A stretch of 64,000 nucleotides of DNA from Coriaria nepalensis (Eukaryota > Streptophyta > Magnoliopsida > Cucurbitales > Coriariaceae). The notes below the pieces were generated by a model, which was given only the letters and a program-made list of their open reading frames with translations, was not told where the DNA came from and made no database searches. Where the stretch lies: contig CP114482.1 in assembly GCA_027186245.1 (NCBI GenBank), forward strand, positions 24,695,209-24,759,208, written 5' to 3'. Both the position numbers and the translations under genes were made by a program. The stretch's first letter is position 1; every line of letters begins with the position of its first letter. Shown in pieces: positions 25,973 through 37,702 of this stretch.

Positions 25973-26810
25973 GACTCAATGACATGACTTTAAGGCTAAA
26001 CAAATGCATTGTTGCCTTCAATAGATCAACTGCAAGTTACGCACAGAAGTCATGTTTAAAGTCCGAATTTCGTTCGAAGTGATTTAGAATGATTTACTGA
26101 CTAAAAGAGATGCAAAAATTTGACTTGAACGCTAAAAAAGGCATAGTTGCGATCAATAGATCAATTGCAAGTTATGCACGAAAGTCGCGTTTTAAATGCA
26201 AAAAGAGAATTGGTTCGAAGTGCCTTCAAACAATTTAATGATTGAAAAGACTGAGTGATATGCTTTTTAGTGCTAAAATAATGCATTGTTGTCTTCAATA
26301 GATTAATTGCAAGTTATGTAACAAAATAATGTTTGAAGGGCGAAAATAGAAATAGGTCGAATTAATTTAGAATGATTTAATGACTAAAAGAGACTCAATG
26401 ACATGACTTTAAGGCTAAACAAATGCATTGTTGCCTTCAATAGATCAACTGCAAGTTACGCACGAAAGTCATGTTTAAAGTCCGAATTTCGTTCGAAGTG
26501 ATTTAGAATGATTTACTGACTAAAAGAGATGCAAAAATATGACTTGAACGCTAAAAAATGCATAGTTGCCATCAATAGATCAATTGCAAGTTATGCACGA
26601 AAGTCGCGTTTTGAATGCAAAAAGAGAATTGGTTCGAAGTGCGTTCAAACAATTTAATGATTAAGAAGACTGAGTGATATGCTTTCTAATGCTAAAATAA
26701 TGCATTGTTGTCTTCAATAGACTAATTACAAGTTATGTAAGAAAATAATATTTGAAGGGCGAAAATAGATTTCGTTCGAACTAATTTAGAATGATTTACA
26801 GACTAGAAGA

Positions 26811-29324
26811 GACTCAGTGACATGAATTTAAAGCGAAAGAAATGCATTGTTGCCTTCAATAGATCAACTGCAAGTTACGCACGAAAGTCATGTTTAAAGT
26901 CCGAATTTCGTTCGAAGTGATTTAGAATGATTTACTGACTAAAAGAGATGCAAAAATATGACTTGAACGCTAAAAAATGCATAGTTGCCATCAGTAGATC
27001 AATTGCAAGTTATGCACGAAAGTCGCGTTTTAAATGCAAAAAGAGAATTGGTTCGAAGTGCGTTCAAACAATTTAATGATTAAGAAGACTGAGTGATATG
27101 CTTTCTAATGCTAAAATAATGCATCGTTGTCTTCAATAGACTAATTACAAGTTATGTAAGAAAATAAAATTTGAAGGGCGAAAATAGATTTCATTCGAAC
27201 TAATTTAGAATGATTTACAGACTAGAAGAGACTCAGTGACATGAATTTAAGGCGAAAGAAATGCATTGTTGCCTTCAATAGATCAACTGCAAGTTACGCA
27301 CGAAAGTCATGTTTAAAGTTCGAATTTCGTTCGAAGTGATTTATAATGATTTACTGACTAAAAGAGACGCAAAAATATGACTTGAACGCTAAAAAATGCA
27401 TAGTTGCCATCAATAGATCAATTGCAAGTTATGCACGAAAGTCGCGTTTTAAATGCAAAAAGAGAATTGGTTCAAAGTGCCTTCAAACAATTTAATGATT
27501 GAAAAGACTGAGTGATATGCTTTTTAATGCTAAAATAATGCATTGTTGTCTTCAATAGATTAATTACAAGTTATGTAAGAAAATAATATTTGAAGGGCGA
27601 AAATAGAATTCGTTCGAACTAATTTAGAATGATTTAATGACTAGAAGAGACTCAGTGACATGAATTTAAGGCGAAAGAAATGCATTGTTGCCTTCAATAG
27701 ATCAACTGCAAGTTACGCACGAAAGTCATGTTTAAAGTCCGAATTTCGTTCGAAGTGATTTAGAATGATTTACTGACTAAAAGAGATGCAAAAATATGAC
27801 TTGAACGCTAAAAAAGGCATAGTTGCGATCAATAGATCAATTGCAAGTTATGCACGAAAGTCGCGTTTTAAATGCAAAAAGAGAATTGGTTCGAAGTGCC
27901 TTCAAACAATTTAATGATTGAAAAGACTGAGTGATATGCTTTTTAGTGCTAAAATAATGCATTGTTGTCTTCAATAGATTAATTGCAAGTTATGTAACAA
28001 AATAATGTTTGAAGGGCGAAAATAGATTTCGTTCGAACTAATTTAGAATGATTTACAGACTAGAAGAGACTCAGTGACATGAATTTAAAGCGAAAGAAAT
28101 GCATTGTTGCCTTCAATAGATCAACTGCAAGTTACGCACGAAAGTCATGTTTAAAGTCCGAATTTCGTTCGAAGTGATTTAGAATGATTTACTGACTAAA
28201 AGAGATGCAAAAATATGACTTGAACGCTAAAAAATGCATAGTTGCCATCAGTAGATCAATTGCAAGTTATGCACGAAAGTCGCGTTTTAAATGCAAAAAG
28301 AGAATTGGTTCGAAGTGCGTTCAAACAATTTAATGATTAAGAAGACTGAGTGATATGCTTTCTAATGCTAAAATAATGCATCGTTGTCTTCAATAGACTA
28401 ATTACAAGTTATGTAAGAAAATAAAATTTGAAGGGCGAAAATAGATTTCATTCGAACTAATTTAGAATGATTTACAGACTAGAAGAGACTCAGTGACATG
28501 AATTTAAGGCGAAAGAAATGCATTGTTGCCTTCAATAGATCAACTGCAAGTTACGCACGAAAGTCATGTTTAAAGTTCGAATTTCGTTCGAAGTGATTTA
28601 TAATGATTTACTGACTAAAAGAGACGCAAAAATATGACTTGAACGCTAAAAAATGCATAGTTGCCCTCAATAGATCAATTGCAAGTTATGCACGAAAGTC
28701 GCGTTTTAAATGCAAAAAGAGAATTGGTTCAAAGTGCCTTCAAACAATTTAATGATTGAAAAGACTGAGTGATATGCTTTTTAATGCTAAAATAATGCAT
28801 TGTTGTCTTCAATAGATTAATTACAAGTTATGTAAGAAAATAATATTTGAAGGGCGAAAATAGAATTCGTTCGAACTAATTTAGAATGATTTAATGACTA
28901 GAAGAGACTCAGTGACATGAATTTAAGGCGAAAGAAATGCATTGTTGCCTTCAATAGATCAACTGCAAGTTACGCACGAAAGTCATGTTTAAAGTCCGAA
29001 TTTCGTTCGAAGTGATTTAGAATGATTTACTGACTAAAAGAGATGCAAAAATATGACTTGAACGCTAAAAAAGGCATAGTTGCGATCAATAGATCAATTG
29101 CAAGTTATGCACGAAAGTCGCGTTTTAAATGCAAAAAGAGAATTGGTTCGAAGTGCCTTCAAACAATTTAATGATTGAAAAGACTGAGTGATATGCTTTT
29201 TAGTGCTAAAATAATGCATTGTTGTCTTCAATAGATTAATTGCAAGTTATGTAACAAAATAATGTTTGAAGGGCGAAAATAGAAATCGGTCGAATTAATT
29301 TAGAATGATTTAATGACTAAAAGA
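26811..29324 (+). repeat. Tandem pair of a 1257-bp HOR (k-g-h)
   Basis: Units 26,811-28,067 and 28,068-29,324 share the rare aatttaaagcgaaag in A (normally aatttaaggcgaaag), gcatcgttgtc in the first C, and aaagttcga in the second A. The 1257-bp offset is exact. This looks like a recent duplication. Confidence 0.87.
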
Positions 29325-30162
29325 GACTCAATGACATGACTTTAAGGCTAAACAAATGCATTGTTGCCTTCAATAGATCAACTGCAAGTTACGCACGAAA
29401 GTCATGTTTAAAGTCCGAATTTCGTTCGAAGTGATTTAGAATGATTTACTGACTAAAAGAGATGCAAAAATATGACTTGAACGCTAAAAAATGCATAGTT
29501 GCCATCAATAGATCAATTGCAAGTTATGCACGAAAGTCGCGTTTTAAATGCAAAAAGAGAATTGGTTCGAAGTGCGTTCAAACAATTTAATGATTAAGAA
29601 GACTGAGTGATATGCTTTCTAATGCTAAAATAATGCATTGTTGTCTTCAATACACTGATTACAAGTTATGTAAGAAAATAATATTTGAAGGGCGAAAATA
29701 GATTTCGTTCGAACTAATTTAGAATGATTTACAGACTAGAAGAGACTCAGTGACATGAATTTAAGGCGAAAGAAATGCATTGTTGCCTTCAATAGATCAA
29801 CTGCAAATTACGCACGAAATTCATGTTTAAAGTCCGAATTTCGTTCGAAGTGATTTAGAATGATTTACTGACTAAAAGAGACGCAAAAATATGACCTGAA
29901 CGCTAAAAAATGCATAGTTGCGATCAATAGATCAATTGCAAGTTATGCACGAAAGTCGCGTTTTAAATGCAAAAAGAGAATTGGTTCGAAGTGCGTTCAA
30001 ACAATTTAATGATTGAAAAGACTGAGTGATATGCTTTTTAATGCTAAAATAATGCATTGTTGTATTCAATAGATTAATTGCAAGTTATGTAAGAAAATAA
30101 TGTTTGAAAGGCGAAAATAGAAATCGGTCGAAATAATTTAGAATGATTTAATGACTAGAAGA

Positions 30163-30581
30163 GACTCAGTGACATGACTTTAAGGCTAAACTAATGCATT
30201 GTTGCCTATAATAGATCAACTGCAAGTTACGCACGAAAGTCATTTTTAAAGGCCGAATTTCGTTCGAAGTGATTTAGAATGATTTACTGACTAAACGAGA
30301 CGCAAAAATATGACTTGAACACCAAAAAATGCATAGTTCCCATCAATAGATCAATGGCAAGTTATGCTTGAAAGTCGCGTTTTATATGCAAAAAGAGAAT
30401 TTGTTCGAAGTGCCTTCAAACAATTTAATGATTGAAAAGACTGAGTGATATGCTTTTTAATGCTAAAATAATGCATTGTTGTATTCAATAGATTAATTAC
30501 AAGTTATGTAAGAAAATAATATTTGAAGGGCGAAAATAGAATTCGGTCAAACTAATTTAGATTGATTTAATGACTACAAGA
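30163..30581 (+). repeat. First trimer of the right-hand subfamily
   Basis: The A monomer has a private ctaaactaatg, catttttaaagg and the ctaaacgagacg boundary. B has gaacaccaaaaaatgc with ttcccatc and atggcaag. C ends ttcggtcaaac. The same B variant returns at 38,541, 40,217, 42,730, 43,987 and 44,406. Confidence 0.8.
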
Positions 30582-32255
30582 GACTCAGTGACATGACTTT
30601 AAGGCTAAACAAATGCATTGTTGCCTTCAATAGATCAACTGCAAGTTACGCACGAAAGTCTTGTTTAAAGGCCGAATTTCGTTCGAAGTGACTTAGAATG
30701 ATTTACTGACTAAACGAGACGCAAAAATATGACTTGAACGCTAAAAAATGCATAGTTGCCATCAATAGATCAATTGCAAATTATGCAAGAAGATGGCGTT
30801 CTAAATGAAGAAAGAGAATTGGTTCGAAGTGCCTTCAAACAATTTAATGATTGAAAAGACTGAGTGAGATGCTGTTTAATGCTCAAATAATGCATTGTTG
30901 TCTTCAATAGATTAATTACAAGTTATGTAAGAAAATAATATTTGAAGGGCGAAAATAGAATTCGTTCGAACTAATTTAGAATGATTTAATGACTAGAAGA
31001 GACTCAGTGACATGACTTTAAGGCTAAACAAATGCATTGTTGCCTATAATGATCAACTGCAAGTTATGCACGAAAGTCATGTTTAAATGCCGAATTTCAT
31101 ACGAAGTGATTTAGAATGATTTACTGACTAAAAAAGACGCAAAAATATGACTTGAACGCTAAAAAATGCATAGTTGCCATCAATAGATCAATTGCAAGTT
31201 ATGCTTGAAAGTCGCGTTTTATATGCAAAAAGAGAATTGGTTCGAAGTGCCTTCAAACAATTTAATGATTGAAAAGACTGAGTGATATGCTTTTTAATGC
31301 TAAAATAATGCATTGTTGTATTCAATAGATTAATTACAAGTTATGTAAGAAAATAATATTTGAAGGGCGAAAATAGAATTCGGTCAAACTAATTTAGATT
31401 GATTTAATGACTACAAGAGACTCAGTGACATGACTTTAAGGCTAAACAAATGCATTGTTGCCTTCAATAGATCAACTGCAAGTTACGCACGAAAGTCTTG
31501 TTTAAAGGCCGAATTTCGTTCGAAGTGACTTAGAATGATTTACTGACTAAACGAGACGCAAAAATATGACTTGAACGCAAAAAAATGCATAGTTGCCATC
31601 AATAGATCAATTGCAAATTATGCAAGAAGATGGCGTTCTAAATGAAGAAAGAGAATTGGTTCGAAGTGCCTTCAAACAATTTAATGATTGAAAAGACTGA
31701 GTGAGATGCTGTTTAATGCTCAAATAATGCATTGTTGTCTTCAATAGATTAATTACAAGTTATGTAAGAAAATAATATTTGAAGGGCGAAAATAGAATTC
31801 GTTCGAACTAATTTAGAATGATTTAATGACTAGAAGAGACTCAGTGACATGACTTTAAGGCTAAACAAATGCATTGTTGCCTATAATGATCAACTGCAAG
31901 TTATGCACGAAAGTCATGTTTAAATGCCGAATTTCATACGAAGTGATTTAGAATGATTTACTGACTAAAAAAGACGCAAAAATATGACTTGAACGCTAAA
32001 AAATGCATAGTTGCCATCAATAGATCAATTGCAAGTTATGCTTGAAAGTCGCGTTTTATATGCAAAAAGAGAATTGGTTCGAAGTGCCTTCAAACAATTT
32101 AATGATTGAAAAGACTGAGTGATATGCTTTTTAATGCTAAAATAATGCATTGTTGTATTCAATAGATTAATTACAAGTTATGTAAGAAAATAATATTTGA
32201 AGGGCGAAAATAGAATTCGTTCGAACTAATTTAGAATGATTTAATGACTAGAAGA
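30582..32255 (+). repeat. Tandem pair of an 837-bp HOR
   Basis: Units 30,582-31,418 and 31,419-32,255 are each a 419-bp plus a 418-bp trimer. The 1-bp loss is in cctataatgatcaactgc (31,042-31,059 and 31,879-31,896). A third copy of the same dimer lies at 40,636-41,472. The first trimer carries gtcttgtttaaagg and gaagtgacttag; its B has aagaagatggcg. Confidence 0.87.
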
Positions 32256-33093
32256 GACTCAGTGACATGACTTTAAGGCTAAACAAATGCATTGTTGCCT
32301 ATAATAGATCAACTGCAAGTTATGCACGAAAGTCATGTTTAAATGCCGAATTTCATACGAAGTGATTTAGAATGATTTACTGACTAAAAAAGACGCAAAA
32401 ATATGACTTTAAGGCTAAAAAAAGCATAGTTGCCATCAATAGATCAATTGCAAATTATGCAAGAAGATGGCGTTGTAAATGAAAAAAGGGAATTGGTTCG
32501 AAGTGCCTTCAAACAATTTAATGATTGAAAAGACTGAGTGAGATGCTGTTTAATGCTCAAATAATGCATTGTTGTCTTCAATAGATTAATTACAAGTTAT
32601 GTAAGAAAATAATATTTGAAGGGCGAAAATAGAATTCGTTCGAACTAATTTAGAATGATTTAATGACTAGAAAAGACTCAGTGACATGACTTTAAGGCAA
32701 AACAAATGCATTGTTGCCTATAATAGATCAACTGCAAGTTATGCACGAAAGTCATGTTTAAATGCCGAATTTCATACGAAGTGATTTAGAATGATTTACT
32801 GACTAAAAAAGACGCAAAAATATGACTTGAACGCTAAAAAATGCATAGTTGCCATCAATAGATCAATTGCAAGGTATGCACGAAAGTCGCGTTTTAAATG
32901 CAAAAAGAGAATTGGTTCGAAGTGCCTTCAAACAATTTAATGATTGAAAAGACTGAGTGATATACTTTTTAATGCTAAAATAATGCATTGTTGTCTTCGA
33001 TAGATTAATTACAGGTTATGTAAGAAAATAATATTTGAAGGGCGAAAATAGAATTCGGTCAAACTAATTTAGATTGATTTAATGACTACAAGA
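32256..33093 (+). repeat. Two trimers; first has A-like patch in B
   Basis: The trimer at 32,256 has a B monomer in which atgacttgaacgct is replaced by atgactttaaggct, the motif normally found at the start of A, followed by aaaaaaagc. It also has aagaagatggcg and, in C, gagatgctgtttaatgctca. The trimer at 32,675 has caaggtatgcacg in B and atatactttttaatgc in C. Confidence 0.82.
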
Positions 33094-35607
33094 GACTCAG
33101 TGACATGACTTTAAGGCTAAACAAATGCATTGTTGCCTTCAATAGATCAACTGCAAGTTACGCACGAAAGTCTTGTTTAAAGGCCGAATTTCGTTCGAAG
33201 TGATTTAGAATGATTTACTGACTAAACGAGACGCAAAAATATGACATGAACGCTAAAAAATGCATAGTTGCCATCAATAGATCAATTGCAAGTTATGCTT
33301 GAAAGTCGCGTTTTATATGCAAAAAGAGAATTGGTTCGAAGTGCCTTCAAACAATTTAATGATTGAAAAGACTGAGTGATATGCTTTTTAATGCTAAAAT
33401 AATGCATTGTTGTATTCAATAGATTAATTACAAGTTATGTAAGAAAATAATGTTTGAAGGGCGAAAATAGAATTCGTTCTAACTAATTTAGAATGATTTA
33501 ATGACTAGAAGAGACTCAGTGACATGACTTTAAGGCTAAACAAATGCATTGTTGCCTATAATAGATCAACTGCAAGTTACGCACGAAAGTCATTTTTAAA
33601 GGCCGAATTTCGTTCGAAGTGATTTAGAATGATTTACTGACTAAACGAGACGCAAAAATATGACTTGAACGCCAAAAAATGCATAGTTGCCATCAATAGA
33701 TCAATTTCAAGGTATGCACGAAAGTCGCGTTTTAAATGCAAAAAGAGAATTTGTTCGAAGTGCCTTCAAACAGTTTAATGATTGAAAAGACTGAGTGATA
33801 TACTTTTTAATGCTAAAATAATGCATTGTTGTCTTCGATAGATTAATTACAGGTTATGTAAGAAAATAATATTTGAAGGGCGAAAATAGAATTCGGTCAA
33901 ACTAATTTAGATTGATTTAATGACTACAAGAGACTCAGTGACATGACTTTAAGGCTAAACAAATGCATTGCTGCATTCAATAGATCAACTGCAAGTTACG
34001 CATGAAAGTCTTGTTTAAAGGCCGAATTTCGTTCGAAGTGATTTAGAATGATTTACTGACTAAACGAGACGCAAAAATATGACTTGAACGCCAAAAAATG
34101 CATAGTTGCCATCAATAGATCAATTGCAAGGTATGCACGAAAGTCGCGTTTTAAATGCAAAAAGAGAATTGGTTCGAAGTGCCTTCAAACAGTTTAATAA
34201 TTGAAAAGACTGAGTGATATACTTTTTAATGCTAAAATAATGCATTGTCGTCTTCGATAGATTAATTACAGGTTATGTAAGAAAATAATATTTGAAGGGC
34301 GAAAATAGAATTCGGTCAAACTAATTTAGATTGATTTAATGACTACAAGAGACTCAGTGACATGACTTTAAGGCTAAACAAATGCATTGCTGCCTTCAAT
34401 AGATCAACTGCAAGTTACGCACGAAAGTCTTGTTTAAAGGCCGAATTTCGTTCGAAGTGATTTAGAATGATTTACTGACTAAACGAGACGCAAAGATATG
34501 ACTTGAACGCTAAAAAATGCATAGTTGCCATCAATAGATCAATTGCAAGTTATGCTTGAAAGTCGCGTTTTATATGCAAAAAGAGAATTGGTTCGAAGTG
34601 CCTTCAAACAATTTAATGATTGAAAAGACTGAGTGATATGCTTTTTAATGCTAAAATAATGCATTGTTGTATTCAATAGATTAATTACAAGTTATGTAAG
34701 AAAATAATGTTTGAAGGGCGAAAATAGAATTCGTTCTAACTAATTTAGAATGATTTAATGACTAGAAGAGACTCAGTGACATGACTTTAAGGCTAAACAA
34801 ATGCATTGTTGCCTATAATAGATCAACTGCAAGTTACGCACGAAAGTCATTTTTAAAGGCCGAATTTCGTTCGAAGTGATTTAGAATGATTTACTGACTA
34901 AACGAGACGCAAAAATATGACTTGAACGCCAAAAAATGCATAGTTGCCATCAATAGATCAATTTCAAGGTATGCACGAAAGTCGCGTTTTAAATGCAAAA
35001 AGAGAATTTGTTCGAAGTGCCTTCAAACAGTTTAATGATTGAAAAGACTGAGTGATATACTTTTTAATGCTAAAATAATGCATTGTTGTCTTCGATAGAT
35101 TAATTACAGGTTATGTAAGAAAATAATATTTGAAGGGCGAAAATAGAATTCGGTCAAACTAATTTAGATTGATTTAATGACTACAAGAGACTCAGTGACA
35201 TGACTTTAAGGCTAAACAAATGCATTGTTGCCTTCAATAGATCAACTGCAAGTTACGCACGAAAGTCTTGTTTAAAGGCCAAATTTCGTTCGAAGTGATT
35301 TAGAATGATTTACTGACTAAACGAGACGCAAAAATATGACTTGAACGCTAAAAAATGCATAGTTGCCATCAATAGATCAATTGCAAGTTATGCTTGAAAG
35401 TCGCGTTTTATATGCAAAAAGAGAATTGGTTCGAAGTGCCTTCAAACAATTTAATGATTGAAAAGACTGAGTGATATGCTTTTTAATGCTAAAATAATGC
35501 ATTGTTGTATTCAATAGATTAATTACAAGTTATGTAAGAAAATAATATTTGAAGGGCGAAAATAGAATTCGTTCGAACTAATTTAGAATGATTTAATGAC
35601 TAGAAGA
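33094..35607 (+). repeat. Near-repeat of a 1257-bp HOR (two units)
   Basis: 33,094-34,350 and 34,351-35,607 align at a 1257-bp offset over their first two trimers. Shared marks are gttctaac at the end of the first C, and caatttcaaggtatgc, gagaatttgttcg and cagtttaatg in the second trimer. The third trimers differ: 33,932 has gcattgctgcattc, while 35,189 has aaggccaaatttcg. Confidence 0.8.
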
Positions 35608-36445
35608 GACTCAGTGACATGACTTTAAGGCTAAACAAATGCATTGTTGCCTATAATAGATCAACTGCAAGTTATGCACGAAAGTCAGGTTTAAATGCCG
35701 AATTTCATACGAAGTGATTTAGAATGATTTACTGACTAAAAAAGACGCAAAAATATGACTTGAACGCTAAAAAATGCATAGTTGCCATCAATAGATCAAT
35801 TGCAAGTTATGCTTGAAAGTCGCGTTTTATATGCAAAAAGAGAATTGGTTCGAAGTGCCTTCAAACAATTTAATGATTGAAAAGACTGAGTGATATGCTT
35901 TTTAATGCTAAAATAATGCATTGTTGTATTCAATAGATTAATTACAAGTTATGTAAGAAAATAATATTTGAAGGGCGAAAATAGAATTCGTTCGAACTAA
36001 TTTAGAATGATTTAATGACTAGAAGAGACTCAGTGACATGACTTTAAGGCTAAACAAATGCATTGTTGCCTATAATAGATCAACTGCAAGTTATGCACGA
36101 AAGTCATGTTTAAATGCCGAATTTCATACGAAGTGATTTAGAATGATTTACTGACTAAAAAAGACGCAAAAATATGACTTGAACGCTAAAAAATGCATAG
36201 TTGCCATCAATAGATCAATTGCAAGTTATGCTTGAAAGTCGCGTTTTATATGCAAAAAGAGAATTGGTTCGAAGTGCCTTCAAACAATTTAATGATTGAA
36301 AAGACTGAGTGATATGCTTTTTAATGCTAAAATAATGCATTGTTGTATTCAATAGATTAATTACAAGTTATGTAAGAAAATAATATTTGAAGGGCGAAAA
36401 TAGAATTCGTTCGAACTAATTTAGAATGATTTAATGACTAGAAGA
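35608..36445 (+). repeat. Tandem duplicate of a single 419-bp trimer
   Basis: Trimers 35,608-36,026 and 36,027-36,445 look identical except for gtcaggttt versus gtcatgttt near 35,688. The unit boundaries give A 136, B 140 and C 143 bp, confirming the trimer structure in this subfamily. This is the shortest tandem step I see in array T. Confidence 0.86.
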
Positions 36446-37702
36446 GACTCAGTGACATGACTTTAAGGCTAAACAAATGCATTGTTGCCTATAATAGATC
36501 AACTGCAAGTTATGCACGAAAGTCATGTTTAAATGCCGAATTTCATACGAAGTGATTTAGAATGATTTACTGACTAAAAAAGACGCAAAAATATGACTTT
36601 AAGGCTAAAAAAAGCATAGTTGCCATCAATAGATCAATTGCAAATTATGCAAGAAGATGGCGTTCTAAATGAAAAAAGGGAATTGGTTCGAAGTGCCTTC
36701 AAACAATTTAATGATTGAAAAGACTGAGTGAGATGCTGTTTAATGCTCAAATAATGCATTGTTGTCTTCAATAGATTAATTACAAGTTATGTAAGAAAAT
36801 AATATTTGAAGGGCGAAAATAGAATTCGTTCGAACTAATTTAGAATGATTTAATGACTAGAAGAGACTCAGTGACATGACTTTAAGGCTAAACAAATGCA
36901 TTGTTGCCTATAATAGATCAACTGCAAGTTATGCACGAAAGTCATGTTTAAATGCCGAATTTCATACGAAGTGATTTAGAATGATTTACTGACTAAAAAA
37001 GACGCAAAAATATGACTTGAACGCTAAAAAATGCATAGTTGCCATCAATAGATCAATTGCAAGTTATGCCTAAAAGTCGCGTTTTATATGCAAAAAGAGA
37101 ATTGGTTCGAAGTGCCTTCAAACAATTTAATGATTGAAAAGACTGAGTGATATGCTTTTTAATGCTAAAATAATGCATTGTTGTCTTCAATAGATTAATT
37201 GCAAGTTATGTAAGAAAATAATATTTGAAGGGCGAAAATAGAATTCGGTCAAACTAATTTAGATTGAGTTAATGACTACAAGAGACTCAGTGACATGACT
37301 TTAAGGCTAAACAAATGCATTGTTGCCTTCAATAGATCAACTGCAAGTTACGCACGAAAGTCTTGTTTAAAGGCCGAATTTCGTTCGAAGTGATTTAGAA
37401 TGATTTACTGACTAAACGAGACGCAAAAATATGACTTGAACGCTAAAAAATGCATAGTTGCCATCAATAGATCAATTGCAAGTTATGCTCGAAAGTCGCG
37501 TTTTATATGCAAAAAGAGAATTGGTTCGAAGTGCCTTCAAACAATTTAATGATTGAAAAGACTGAGTGATATGCTTTTTAATGCTAAAATAATGCATTGT
37601 TGTATTCAATAGATTAATTACAAGTTATGTAAGAAAATAATGTTTGAAGGGCGAAAATAGAATTCGTTCTAACTAATTTAGAATGATTTAATGACTAGAA
37701 GA
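36446..37702 (+). repeat. Three trimers between HOR blocks
   Basis: 36,446 has the A-like patch in B (atgactttaaggct) with aagaagatggcg. 36,865 has the private ttatgcctaaaagtcg and a C ending ttcggtcaaac with tagattgagtt. 37,284 has gtcttgtttaaagg and ttatgctcgaaag, with gttctaac at the end of C. All are 419 bp. Confidence 0.8.

Larger units (their letters stand above)
23040..30162 (+). repeat. Seventeen trimers in 3-, 4- and 6-trimer HORs
   Basis: All 17 trimers are 419 bp. Using private marks I read the order j-l-m-g-h-i-j-l-m-k-g-h-k-g-h-i-j. Examples are cacagaagtcatg at 23,531 and 26,045 (2514 bp apart), aaataggtcg at the same offset, and aaagttcgaatttcg near 24,384, 27,317 and 28,574 (2933 and 1257 bp apart). 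Every offset is a whole multiple of 419. The k-g-h triplet is tandemly duplicated. Confidence 0.87.
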
